A DNA stretch of 64,000 nucleotides from Tipula vernalis (lineage: Eukaryota > Arthropoda > Insecta > Diptera > Tipulidae): contig OY282560.1 of assembly GCA_958295665.1 (NCBI GenBank), forward strand, positions 54,870,333 to 54,934,332, read 5' to 3'. Positions within the stretch are counted from its first letter, which is position 1. Every line of letters starts with the position of its first letter. Shown piece by piece: positions 23,020 to 33,345 of this stretch. A program made the position numbers and the translations under genes. The notes under the pieces were generated by a model. The model ran no database searches. It had not been told where the DNA came from and saw nothing but the letters and a program-made list of their open reading frames with translations.

Positions 23020-23455
23020 TTAATTCAACTCCCAAACCAATCCGGAAATGAACCTCATAAGTCAATCTTCAGCTTAACCTCCAACTGAATTTACAACTCG
23101 ACAATCACCAAATTAACCTTTAATCAACTTTCAAATCAATCCTTAACCTAACTCCAAATCAAACTTTAAATAACTCCCCAACCGAAAAACCCACACCCCA
23201 ATGTAGCTAACTAAATCATAATTCTACGTCAACTCATCTTAGCTCAACCCAAATCTCAACCTTCTGCCCACCAACTCCACACTTATTTTCCAACCCAATA
23301 CCAAACAAAATTTACTAGATTCGAAAGCTACATGCGTATATGAACTCAACTCAATTTAACCTACCAATAAACCTTAAACTCGACCTCAAATTAATCCCTA
23401 ACCGAACTTTTCTCTCGAATCCAACTCAATTTCAACTCAAACACTACTCACCATC
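23020..23455 (+). repeat. G-poor degenerate AACTCAA-type repeat
   Basis: About 430 bp almost without G on the plus strand, made of loosely repeated words such as CAACTC, AACCT, CAAATTAA and CAACTTTCAAATCAA. No exact unit length is visible. It is best described as a strongly diverged satellite or simple-sequence tract. Confidence 0.5.
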
Positions 23456-24721
23456 ATATCATAATAGCAACGTACAATCGTACCGTCGTACCATCATGAC
23501 AATATACCATTAAAAAATCATTGTTTCATTTCTATTGATAGAAGTTTTTAGGTTAGGTTAGGTTGGAGTAGCTGCTTATGCATACTTAGACCGGTCACGG
23601 TCCATTCTGATACCACAAAATATCTCCCCTTTTACCCCTATTTGAACTGTTTCGAGCTACTTATGTAGCGTAAGACGTCCCGCACTTTACTGTTTTCGAG
23701 ATCTGAGAGGCAGTCCATCCTGAACTTACCCAAGTGTTTGTGCCTTCTGAGAGCCAATGCTGGACACGAACAAAGGAAGTGGACCAACGTCTCTTCCTCC
23801 GCTTCGTCCAAGCGTAGGGATATTAATGCCCTAGTGCGCCCCAAGTCCAGCTTTGGCCAAACTTGTCTTACAACTCTACAGGTGAGGTTGTTCGACCACC
23901 TTTCCCCCGCTGAGGATAGCGCCTGCTTCCCAAGGGCTTGTCTCAGCGCTGTGACAGGCCTCAACAGACTTCCCCTTTCCAGTTGCAGCTGGAGAGTCGT
24001 ACCATGCCTAGCAAGTTCATCCGCCCTGCAGTTCCCCATGATGCCCGAGTGACCTGGGACCCAGATTACCTGGATATTGAAATGCTCACTCATCTCATTT
24101 AGAGATGAGTGAAAACTCAATGCCACCCGTGACGCCTAAAACACCGATTCTAACGACCGGATCGCCGCTTGACTGTCCACATAGATTGTGATATCGTCTG
24201 AGGGTAAGATATTATGCTTCAACCACGTCATGACCTCCTCAATCGCTACGACTTCAGCTTGGTACACGGTGCAGTAATCAGGGAGATGAATAGAAATGTT
24301 TACATTTAATTTGTCACAGAATACTCCAGCTCTCACTTAGCCGTCTAGCTTGGAGCCATCTGTGAAGAATTGCAACGCTTCGGTTTCCGATAATGGTCTA
24401 ACCCTCCAGGATTCCCTTGAAGGAAAGGAGGTCCGAAATCGCTTCTCGAAGTGTAGAGTAGGTTTAATGTAATCAAGATTCGCCAGCTCATCCTTCAACG
24501 ATCTGACAATAGTAGAGTGTCCTATACTAAGATACCTCCACTGAGAGACGGCTGCAAGTCATACAGCCGTATTTGCTGCCATCTGTTTGCTAAAAATGTT
24601 GACCGGAAGAAGGTGCAACATAACCTCCAAGGCATTTGTCGGTGTCGACCTCAATGCCCCGCTAACAAACATACAGGCCGTTCTTTGCACTCTCTCAATC
24701 TTACTTTTATAAGTTACCTAG

Positions 24722-25458
24722 GTGGTTTGGCGTCTATTGGAGGGGGGGATCAAAGTTGAGTACATTAATCTACCAGCTCCGTAACCTTCCAGTAGGGTGC
24801 GCATCACGTGTGCTGTTCTGGTCTTGTCATTAGGCAGCTGCGTGATGGGCACAATTGTGTAAGGGGTAACCTGTTCACAATTCGCAAGTGTACGTACTGC
24901 CTCCTCGTGGCAACCACTGGTAACTAAGGCCACTTGGCACATCTTTGGCCATTTGGCAAAGGCTAAAGTACGGCGCTAAAGGAGAAAACCTTGACAAAAA
25001 ACCCTAATCTAAGGTGGAACAGCATATGCCGAAAGATGAATGACTGATAGGTTAATCAGCCCAAAATATGCGGACTCTGGATACCAGGCACCCTCCAGTT
25101 TTATTTAGCCTTCCTGTAGTAAAGCTGGGTGACCTACAGGTGATTTGCAATTCCGAGCAACTCGTAAGAGTAAAATCAAACGGAATACGGGGCAGGAGTA
25201 GGAATATACGGGAGTGGGACAACCCTCTCGAGGTCCTTGAGCTCCAATGCTACCGTCTTTCTAGCGGAACTACATGCTGTAGTAAACATCTAGGAGGGAG
25301 AGCAATAAGCCCAGATAGTATGTATCACGTACCGGAAGGCAGTATCGTCAGGTTCATTAAGAAACTGAATATTGACTGGACGGATAATTAAGCAGGGGCC
25401 AGCACAATAGATCTTTTAGGTCGCAGTGCGAAGTGGCTGATCGCCCGCATGGCCCCCC

Positions 25459-25503
<45 letters not shown>
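24722..25503 (+). mobile_element. 782 bp non-autonomous retroposon inside LOA copy 1
   Basis: ATAAGTTACCTAG flanks the insert on both sides (24709-24721 and 25504-25516) and occurs once, as AAGGTAACTTA on the other strand, in the uninterrupted copy 2. The insert ends with CCCCCC followed by an (ATA/AAT)n run (25459-25503), a usual LINE-type tail, so it is plus-strand. It has no long frame. Its part at 25070-25110 (CTCTGGATACCAGGCACCCTCCAG) resembles the LOA leader at about 49122-49145, suggesting it is an internally deleted LOA relative. Confidence 0.75.

Positions 25504-25506
<3 letters not shown>
25459..25506 (+). repeat. (AAT)n microsatellite tail
   Basis: About 16 pure trinucleotide units forming the 3' tail of the inserted retroposon. 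Confidence 0.9.
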
Positions 25507-25507
<1 letters not shown>

Positions 25508-27872
25508 GTTACCTAGTCCAGAGCTGGCCACCAAACACCCACCCCGTACATAAGTACAGATGTCTCTATAGCAGTGTAGAGCCAGTGTACCAGCTCCTGC
25601 TTCAAACCCCATCTATGACCAATGGCGTTCCTACAGGAGTACAAAGCTATAGTAGCTTTATTTATTCTCTCCAACATGTTGGGTTTCCAACTAAGCTTAC
25701 TGTCCAAGATGATGCCCAGATATCTAACTCTATCAGTAAAAGCTAATCTCGTGCCATTTAAGGTAGGAGGGACAACTATCGAGATTTTGTATATCTTAGT
25801 GAAGAGTACCAGTTCTATCTTGGACGGGTTAATACCAAGTCCAGCGCATTCTGCATTACGTCTACAATCGTGCCCAGGAATTTACCGGTAACAGCTAAAG
25901 CTAGGTCATCTGCGTAAGCGGTAACTTCAATACCCTCTCTCTCCAATTCAAGTAGTAACCCGTTAACCCTATATTCCAGAGAAGAGGGGACACAACGCCC
26001 CCCCCCCCCCTGCGAGGTTCCCCTAGTTACTCGCCTCTTGATGGTAGAGTCCCCCAACTTTGAGCTAACAATCCTGCTTCCAGCATATAACTTATTAACC
26101 CTATCAGAGGAACGTCCACCTCCTAAATTGACAAAACTCCTTGATTGCCTCCGCTTTCACATTATTAAAGGCGCAAAGGCCTTTTATATCCAGGAAGGCC
26201 ACCAAACAGAATTCCTTCGAACTAATCGATTTCTCAATCGTACGCACTAGAGCGTGCAGAGCAGTGTCCACAGATCTACCCATTGTGTACGAATGCTGAG
26301 ACGGTGCCCACTTCCTGGCACCAATTTTATCTCTGATGTATACATCCAGCAGCCTTTCCAAGGTTTTCAAAGAAAGGATGATAGAGTTATTGATTGGTCT
26401 TAGGTCCTAAGGATAGTCATGGCTTTTCTCCGCTTTCGTTAGGAACACCACATTGACCTCCGTCCAGTACCTAGGAATATAGCCCAGCTTCAAACACCCT
26501 TTGAATATAGCTTCCAGGTAGGGAAGAATAATTACTGAGTTGTTTTGAAGTTCCGCTGGTATAATTTGATCCGGACCATAGGATCCGTTTCCTGATTACG
26601 ATATCCTCTGAGAACACTGACAGTGATTCCTGATGATTGCTACGCACCAACAGGTCTTCAAAGCTCCCTGGAAAGTGTATCTCCAAGAGAAGCTCCAGAG
26701 ATTCTCCACTAGAAGCTGTCCAAGATCTAGCCGGTTTTATCAAAAAACTGGGACTAGCTGTACTTTTGGAAAGAATCTTCCTAAGGCGGGAGGTTTCGGA
26801 TAGCTCTTCCATTTTATCACAGAAGATTCTCCAAGACCTCCTTTGTGTCTTTCTTCATTCTTTCTTATAAATTCCGAGTTTCTCCTTATAGGAGTCCCAA
26901 TCCTGGGTCTCCCTTGTATATTTGGCTCTATTAAAGGCTGTTCTACAAGCCTTACGATAGGTTGCCAGTTCCCTGGACCACCATACTGGTTTTCGCCTAC
27001 CTCTATGCTTAGCCAGAAAGGAAAGCCTTAGCACGAAAGGATCGGTTGCATGCGCTATTATCGCTAGCCACAATGTCCTCCAGCTCCCCAACGGTCGTCG
27101 GGGGCTCCAGAGCCCGCGACAACAACAAATCCTCCAATAATTCCCCATATTTGCTCCCGTTGATCCTTCTAGGATTCCTGAAGGCTTCTCGAGTAGATGG
27201 GTGAATACCGAGGCTATAGGTTAAATATCGATGATCAGGAAAGGAGTGTTCCTTATCCACCCTCCAATTTGTAACCATATGAAGAATATTATTTGAGGCA
27301 AGGGTCACGTCTAGAACCTCCTGCCTGTTACTAGTAATAAATGTGGGTTCCCGCCCAATATTACACACTAAAAGGTTTGTACTCATCAAATAATCAAAAA
27401 GCAACTCACCTCTTTCATTTATGTCCGTGCTTCCCAAGATAGTGTGATGCGCATTAGCATCAACTTCCAGTACCACACCTACCTTTAATTGTTCTGCTTC
27501 ACGAATCAGCTCCTCCAGGTTATCCGGAGGAACCTACTTCTCCCGGTCCATGTAGGATGAAACTAGCCAAAATCTACAAGTGCCTACTTCCAGGCTAACT
27601 GCAGTAGTGTTACCATTGCTGTATTGAGAGAGAAGGCAAGAATAATATTATTTTTCCCAAGAATACAAGATCTGATCTTCCTAGACTTACTAGAGGATAT
27701 AATTTTGTACACCTTGGTTCTGAGGCCACAGATCCTGTTGTTATTAATCCAAGGTTCTTGGATTAATATCACATCCTCACTCGACCTAGTCAGCCTGAGG
27801 AGTAGAGCTGCCGGACCAGCCTTACAATGGTGAAGGTTAATTTGTGTTATGTTAATTAAAACCTTTTAATCT

Positions 27873-29079
27873 TTACATTGCGCTGGATTCGTCCGTCTCG
27901 CTAACCATCGTACTCTCTGTAGAGGACTTGTCAGTGCCCGGGCTGCCGACATCCTCCTCCATCGGTACACCAGCTCCTTCGCTTATGTGCTTCTCCTCAT
28001 CTTTCAAGTGAATACTTGTCAGACCGAGGTCGCCGGATTCACTCTCTCCCCTACCCTCAGCTTCTTCCCCATGCCGCTGGTCCTGTACGCGCTTTCGCCC
28101 CATCCGTTTTATAAACGTTGAGAGTAATTGACCCGAATCCGAAGTCAAATAATCCCTTCGTTTTGTGAAGGAGGGCAAGGGACTCCTTATTTATTACCAT
28201 AATTGAAAATTTCAAGCCCACCTTTGCCTCTCTCTGCTTGACGATTTTCAATTTCCAGTCGGAAGATTCGGGTTACTGGTTCGAATAATTTTCAAAGCCT
28301 CGTCAGGGCTAGCCGGTTCGGATGGCAGCCAGACACGTGCCCTCGGCCTGCTGGGAATTTTCTTCCGGCTAACTGCCTCAAGCTTTGCGCCTGGCCACAC
28401 CTCTCCTTCTTTGGCTTTGGCCTTTTTAGAAAGATCCACAGATCTAGAGTCCGAGCATGCAGTAATCTTCACACGCCCTTGATACTATCCCGCATCTCTG
28501 CAGAATGTGGTACTGGATTTTCTCCCAGTACCTTTAAAAAGTCGAGGTTGAGTGCATTATACACCAACCTCCATTTTACGGCCGTGATGCTCCCATTTTC
28601 TTGACTTTCGTCAATTACGGCTAGCATCAACACATGCTCCCTCAGGACATCGCTGATCAGATTTGTACATGAGTTAGAGCTCGGCTTCTTGTCAGTCACC
28701 AACTTGGCCCGCTTGCTGTTGACTACTTCCACCTTGTCCTGGGACCGCTGTCTTTTCGACACATGGTCCCTTTCCGAGCTTCCGCAGCTCACAGTGCTCC
28801 TTGTCCAAGCTACCGATATTCTTTGTTCTTCCGTGATCTGCCCCTCGGGGGTCGCAGTCCACTTCTCGAGAATTCTAAATAGCCAGAGGAATTTCTTTCG
28901 TCCTCCTTCCCTGCGCTGCGTTGGCGCGGCGGGGTAACCCCCAGGACTAGTGCCCTAGAGTCCACAACCTTTGCACCCTTCGAGGCCCTACCCGTCTGAT
29001 TCGAGGTACCTCTCTCCGCTGATACCGGCTTTTGAGGAGAGCCGGTGCCCTTTGATTTATTTTTGTTTAATCCTTTCAT
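27873..29079 (-). pseudogene. LOA ORF1 copy 1 (DUF4780-type)
   Basis: Gag-like protein of the LINE, split over several frames. It starts about 29079 with MKGLNKNKSKGTGSPQKPVS and continues with SSERDHVSKRQRSQDKVEVV (about 28780), LREHVLMLAVIDESQENGS and RPRARVWLPSEPASPDEALK. It ends with the conserved FGFGSITLNVYK region of the DUF4780 fold (about 28140). An acidic tail runs to 27873. Copy 2 has the same order at 49220-50511. Confidence 0.7.
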
Positions 29080-29289
29080 TAAATTCCCATGAGTATCGGA
29101 GAAATGAAGGTCCGTCTGCGCAGAGATCTGTATACACTGGTAAGGCTTATTACAACTGGAGGTCGTCAGGTATCCAGAGGGCTTCGTTCACGACTGGGCT
29201 TTGTTAAATGGGCCCTTAGCCTAGCAGATCGTCAGCACGGGTCGCTTTACACCTTAATCCGGCCAATTTGCCATCATTTAGCGTGACCC

Positions 29290-30250
29290 GCCTTATACCT
29301 AGGTCACTTATTAGCACCCGCTCAATGAGCGTAGACCCGGAGGCGACGGCAATTACAAGTATAAGGCATAGTAGTTGTTGGAAATATTCTAAATCTTTGG
29401 CGGCTCCTATGAAATTTGTACCGTTGTCGCTGTAAATATCTGTACAAGTCCCACGGCGTTTCTGGAATCGTGTAAACGCTGCGATGAATGTATACTAAAT
29501 CAAATTGGAGGCTAGCTCAAGGTGTATGGCCTTGTTTCCATACATGCAAATACGACCAAGTATCCCTTGTAGATGGTAGCTTTTCGAGCTTTGTTGGTCT
29601 TGAGGTTAAACGGACCGGCATAATCGACGCTGGTCTGTAGAAATGGTTTTATCCGGTTAACCCGTGGTGGTGGTAATTTACCCATAAATTGTTGCTTTAT
29701 TATGGATATCTATAAGGTGGGTCCCGCATATAGATGCTCTTCGTGTGCCTCTTGTACTAATTTAAGTGCTAGAGGATGACGGCCTGATAGGATTACCGGA
29801 TGTTTCAGGTCGTATTGGCTTCATGTGTGTTCCAGGCGTCAACTCGCAAAATGCCTGTGTCATCTAAGAAAGGATTAAGAAAGGAAATATCAGATTTCTT
29901 CAATGGTATAGTTTACCAATTAAACATTTAATTTCCGCAGAAAAATTTGTAAGTTAAGCATCTTTCACTAATATCTTGTATGCTTCACACAAATCTGCTC
30001 CGGTAATCGGGCCAATAACCTTGGTTTCGGTATTCCGCAAATTCTGCTTATACTGTAGGACCCAAGCAAGGACCCGAGTTGCTTTTTTTAGACTAGAAAA
30101 CCTCTCAATTATTTCGTCGATTATTGAATATTCATTGTCCTGATTTTCTGGTTCTTCCTAGAGAAGGAAACTGGATGTTGCTGTCTTTGTAATTGCTGGT
30201 TTTCTTGGTTGCTCTCGAGTTTGTATAGGTTCATAACGCAGGTTTGGCCT
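29290..30250 (-). pseudogene. pol: BEL/Pao integrase remnant (minus strand)
   Basis: No long frame survives, but translating the minus strand gives, in order: an N-terminal part with LKKATRVLAWVLQY (about 30110), a zinc-binding part with LRVDAWNTHEANTT and KHPVILSGRHPLALKLVQEAHEEH (about 29860-29740), and a core with TSVDYAGPFNLKTNKARKA (about 29640-29580) and YSDNGTNFIGAAKDLE (about 29440-29390). The first two catalytic Asp residues are visible. It abuts the truncated 5' side of LOA copy 1. It is a different copy from the BEL element at 8320-16449. Confidence 0.7.
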
Positions 30251-32276
30251 CTGTTGATAATATGAGAATGAAAGAAACAAAATTATCGATTTCCATTACT
30301 TCCATTTTAATACTAATTTTATGTAAATAAATAAATAATTTCAGTTTATAAATAAATAATTGGGTATTTTGTTATTACATGTATATCCTACTCGGTTCAA
30401 CCAGAAATAAAAAAAAAATTACCAAACCCAAAACAGAATACCATCAACAACAATGCTTTAAGTTGAATGATGAGCGGTCATCAACAACTATATAAATATT
30501 AAACAGCCGCAGCAACACAAATTGCAATAAAAAAGGTGTAATTTTGAGGTTAAGTTATTCTCATGGTGCGGTTTTTTTTGTTGGTATATTTTTGTTAGGT
30601 GATCATAAAATTATATACAGCGTGAATCAGAATATTTATTTAAATCTGCCGACAAATACACATACAATATATAAAGGTATACTCAAAAATTATGAATTTT
30701 TAGAGAAGCCACTTACATATACGGTTTGTTCTTTAATGTCTTAATTTTTTATTGTTAACTTGTTCCTTCCATTGTATTTATTGTTTTGTTGCTATATGAT
30801 TAATTTAATGTATTTCAGTAGTTCGCTTTTTCAATTCGTGATTTTCATGCATCCCCAAATTAGTAGGTATTTGAATATCGTTTTCTTTTTATGAGCCTCG
30901 CATTAATACATATTACAGATTCATAAATTATTTTAAAAATGTGTGGATAAAATTTAATTACAACATAGCGAAAATTGACGAGTATACAAATCGTCCGCAT
31001 CATAAAGCTTAATAAAAAAAAAAAAAGATTTCTTGTAGATATGTCTGCCTCCACGACATAATTATATTTAAATTTTATTCAAAAGTTGTTTTTATTCAGA
31101 AAATCAACAAAATCGACATTTCCGCATATAATCAAATAATTTCAATTTTCATCTGTTCATTGGCTTGTGTTAAATTCAACTGGAGCATCCTTATACATAA
31201 AATTCCAGATAAAATTTATGTTTTATCTTGACACAAACACTGTATCGGATCATATCACGTCGTTATCTTCAAGCATTCGTGACATTTTCATTTATTATGT
31301 ATAATTACCATATATACCATTACACATCATATCCACTTAAGACAGAGAATTTGCATATCAATTCGGTCGCGGTTTAGTACCACGATTTTGCTACACCTGC
31401 CGTATACATTATACGGATGATATCGACATGTTTGTGTGTATATATTAAGTGATTATTTTGTTTCTGTTTTAGGGGGATACAATTTTTTCATCCTATGGTG
31501 ATCAATCATTACTTTTCTTCTTAGTTTTTTGGTGATGTACTCTTGTTAACTTTTTTAAATTCATTGCTTCACGTTATACTTCGGTAATTAAGCGGATTAT
31601 TGATTTAAAGATAATTTGTTTTTGTTCCTGACCGTCAAAAAAATAAACTTTTAGTTCTTTTTGTTCTAGTTGTTGTTGACACGATTAACTTCTTATATGA
31701 TGATGTTGTATCTCCAAATTTTTCTGCTATTGAACGAGGAAAATCCTACTTTAGTTTGGTATATTCTTGGCAAATTATATTACCAATGAAGACAGTTTTT
31801 CAGTAAGCTGTAAGTATACGAACTTCTATCTTACACAGTAAGAAATGGGACGTTCTTCCCAAACCGTGAGTTAAAATCAACGGGAGTTAATTTTAGATTA
31901 ACTCTGTTTTAAAATTAAATTTATTATTGTTGCTAGTAGTTTAAATATATCTCCAAAAGATCCATTCATCTAACCCCAAAAAATTGTTAGGTGCAGTTAA
32001 ATCGCTCACGAGTTAAAATTTAACACTGGTCTGTTATTAGAAATAATCTACTTCCGTAATATTGTTCCAATCTTTTTAAAAGATTGTTGTACAACTTATT
32101 ATAATGGTAGTTTTAACTCCGTTTAATTATTTAATAAGTTAATTTCTTAATGTATCACATGTTATTTACTGAATTTCTCTATTTCTAACAAGTAGGTAAT
32201 ACATCAAATAGATGTGCTTTGATCGCAATTTTAGGAGTAAATATAAGAATAATGCGCACTTACATTTACCTATAAC
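30251..32276. other. Intergenic, AT-rich
   Basis: No supported gene. Around 31840-32000 GAGTTAAAAT-like words recur in both orientations (GTGAGTTAAAATCAAC, CACGAGTTAAAATTTAAC, TTTAACTCCGTT), and CACAGTAAGAAATGGGAC at about 31836 could be the tip of an old MITE. I cannot find its partner end. Confidence 0.35.
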
Positions 32277-32412
32277 ACTCCCGGTAAACCGCAAGTCTTA
32301 ATATTTTCGAATAGTTAAATAATAATAAATAAAAATAATAATAAAAAATAAATAGTGAATTCAATAACTGTATAATAAATATAATATAAATTTTTACTTG
32401 TTATTACTTAAT

Positions 32413-33345
32413 ATGAGTAATTACATTAAATGTGATTTACCCACTGCATGTGAGAACATTTTAGTTTGCAGTGGATTGTGCAAAGAAGTTGCACACTTCA
32501 GATGTGTTGGTTTGCGAAAAGCTGCATTCGAATTAATTAATAATTCTGAGAACATACGTTGGTTTTGTGACAGTTGCATAATTTTATATGTGCAATATGT
32601 AAATAAACTGGAAAAATTAATTGACATTTCCATTAAATCAGTAGCTGAGAATATTATTGCAAACAAACCAATTGCTTCTGCTGTTGGCCTAAATGAATGT
32701 GAGTTGTGTATTAGTGATGAAACCTTGACGCCAACTGTACCAGCTTCCCTGCAACCTACTAAAGCTGTATCTGCGAGTTTGATTGGTGATGAAACCTTAG
32801 TGCCGACTATACCAGCTTCCCTGCAACGTACTAAAGCTGTATCTGCTGGTTCCAGTATAAATAATTTTAATAATAATATGGAACCCATTAGTACTTTTGC
32901 AGAGGTGGTATCTGGCTGTTCGAGTACACAAACTAAGAAAAATAAAAGGAGTTCCCGACATCTAAGTACCAAACCGATCCTTGGTACTCGGCAATTTGAA
33001 GAGGATTTTGGTGTTAAGGCAAATGTTCCTATGCTATGGTTACGTGTGTCTAAGTTTGATCCTGCTACCACAGAACAGGATATTACATCGATGGTGCAAA
33101 CTTGCCTGGGCATTGATAAGTCCAAAGTGTTCAAACTGATTCCTAAAGATCAAGTTTTTGAATCTTTGGAGTACGTATGCTATAAAGTGGGGGTTAGTAG
33201 TGACTTTAGAACTAAGGCGCTTGATCCTGATACCTGGCCATTAGGTGTACAAATTCGGGAATTTTATAATAAAAATTTTCGGACAACATTGCCTCAAAAT
33301 GTAAAGCTTTGGAAACCAGTTGTAGTCAATTCAACAATATATTAA
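32413..33345 (+). CDS. CR1-like ORF1 with PHD-type zinc finger
   Basis: 310 codons from the ATG at 32413, uninterrupted. The first 65 residues hold a Cys/His series (CDLPTAC, CSGLCKEVAHFRC and WFCDSC) consistent with a PHD-like finger found in ORF1 of some CR1-group LINEs. The middle contains a duplicated stretch with PTVPASLQPTKAVSA and PTIPASLQRTKAVSA (about 32730-32850). The C-terminal half (MLWLRVSKFDPATTEQDI, later FESLEYVCYKVGVSSDF) looks like the RRM-like or esterase-less ORF1 C-domain. It overlaps the start of the ORF2 frame by about 35 bp. Confidence 0.7.
   Translation: MSNYIKCDLPTACENILVCSGLCKEVAHFRCVGLRKAAFELINNSENIRWFCDSCIILYVQYVNKLEKLIDISIKSVAENIIANKPIASAVGLNECELCISDETLTPTVPASLQPTKAVSASLIGDETLVPTIPASLQRTKAVSAGSSINNFNNNMEPISTFAEVVSGCSSTQTKKNKRSSRHLSTKPILGTRQFEEDFGVKANVPMLWLRVSKFDPATTEQDITSMVQTCLGIDKSKVFKLIPKDQVFESLEYVCYKVGVSSDFRTKALDPDTWPLGVQIREFYNKNFRTTLPQNVKLWKPVVVNSTIY

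Larger units (their letters stand above)
23638..27772 (-). pseudogene. LOA ORF2 copy 1: endonuclease / RT / RNase H
   Basis: Visible pieces in order on the minus strand: endonuclease with ILIQEPWINNNRICGLR near 27770, EVDANAHHTILGSTD near 27460 and SFPDHRYLTYSL near 27240; RT with SQHSYTMGRSVDTALHAL near 26300 and VTAYADDLALAV near 25905 (catalytic box); and RNase H with SDDITIYVDSQAAIRSLE near 24190, ending in IWVPGHSGIMGNCRADELARHG at about 24060-24000. Frames change repeatedly, and the 782 bp insertion separates the RT-thumb part from the RNase H part. Confidence 0.75.
23551..29285 (-). mobile_element. LOA-clade non-LTR retrotransposon, copy 1 (5' incomplete)
   Basis: Same family as the plus-strand copy at 48601-54249, easily aligned throughout. 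Its 3' end is at 23551 (reverse complement ends CTCCAACCTAACCTAACC, as in copy 2). Similarity stops at about 29285, roughly 430 bp short of the copy 2 start. A 782 bp element interrupts ORF2 at 24722-25503. Coding is broken by many stops and frameshifts. Confidence 0.85.

Noticed and set aside
23551..23566. GGTTAGGTTAGGTTGG resembling insect (TTAGG)n telomere repeat
   Set aside because: The same sequence is the 3' end of LOA copy 2 at 54233-54249, next to its target duplication; it belongs to the element.
25459..25506. (AAT)n as an independent microsatellite
   Set aside because: It ends exactly at a 13 bp duplication and is better read as the tail of the 782 bp insert.
30544..31054. Two 64-66 codon frames
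   Set aside because: AT-rich, hydrophobic by composition, no motif, splice sites or neighbours to support them.
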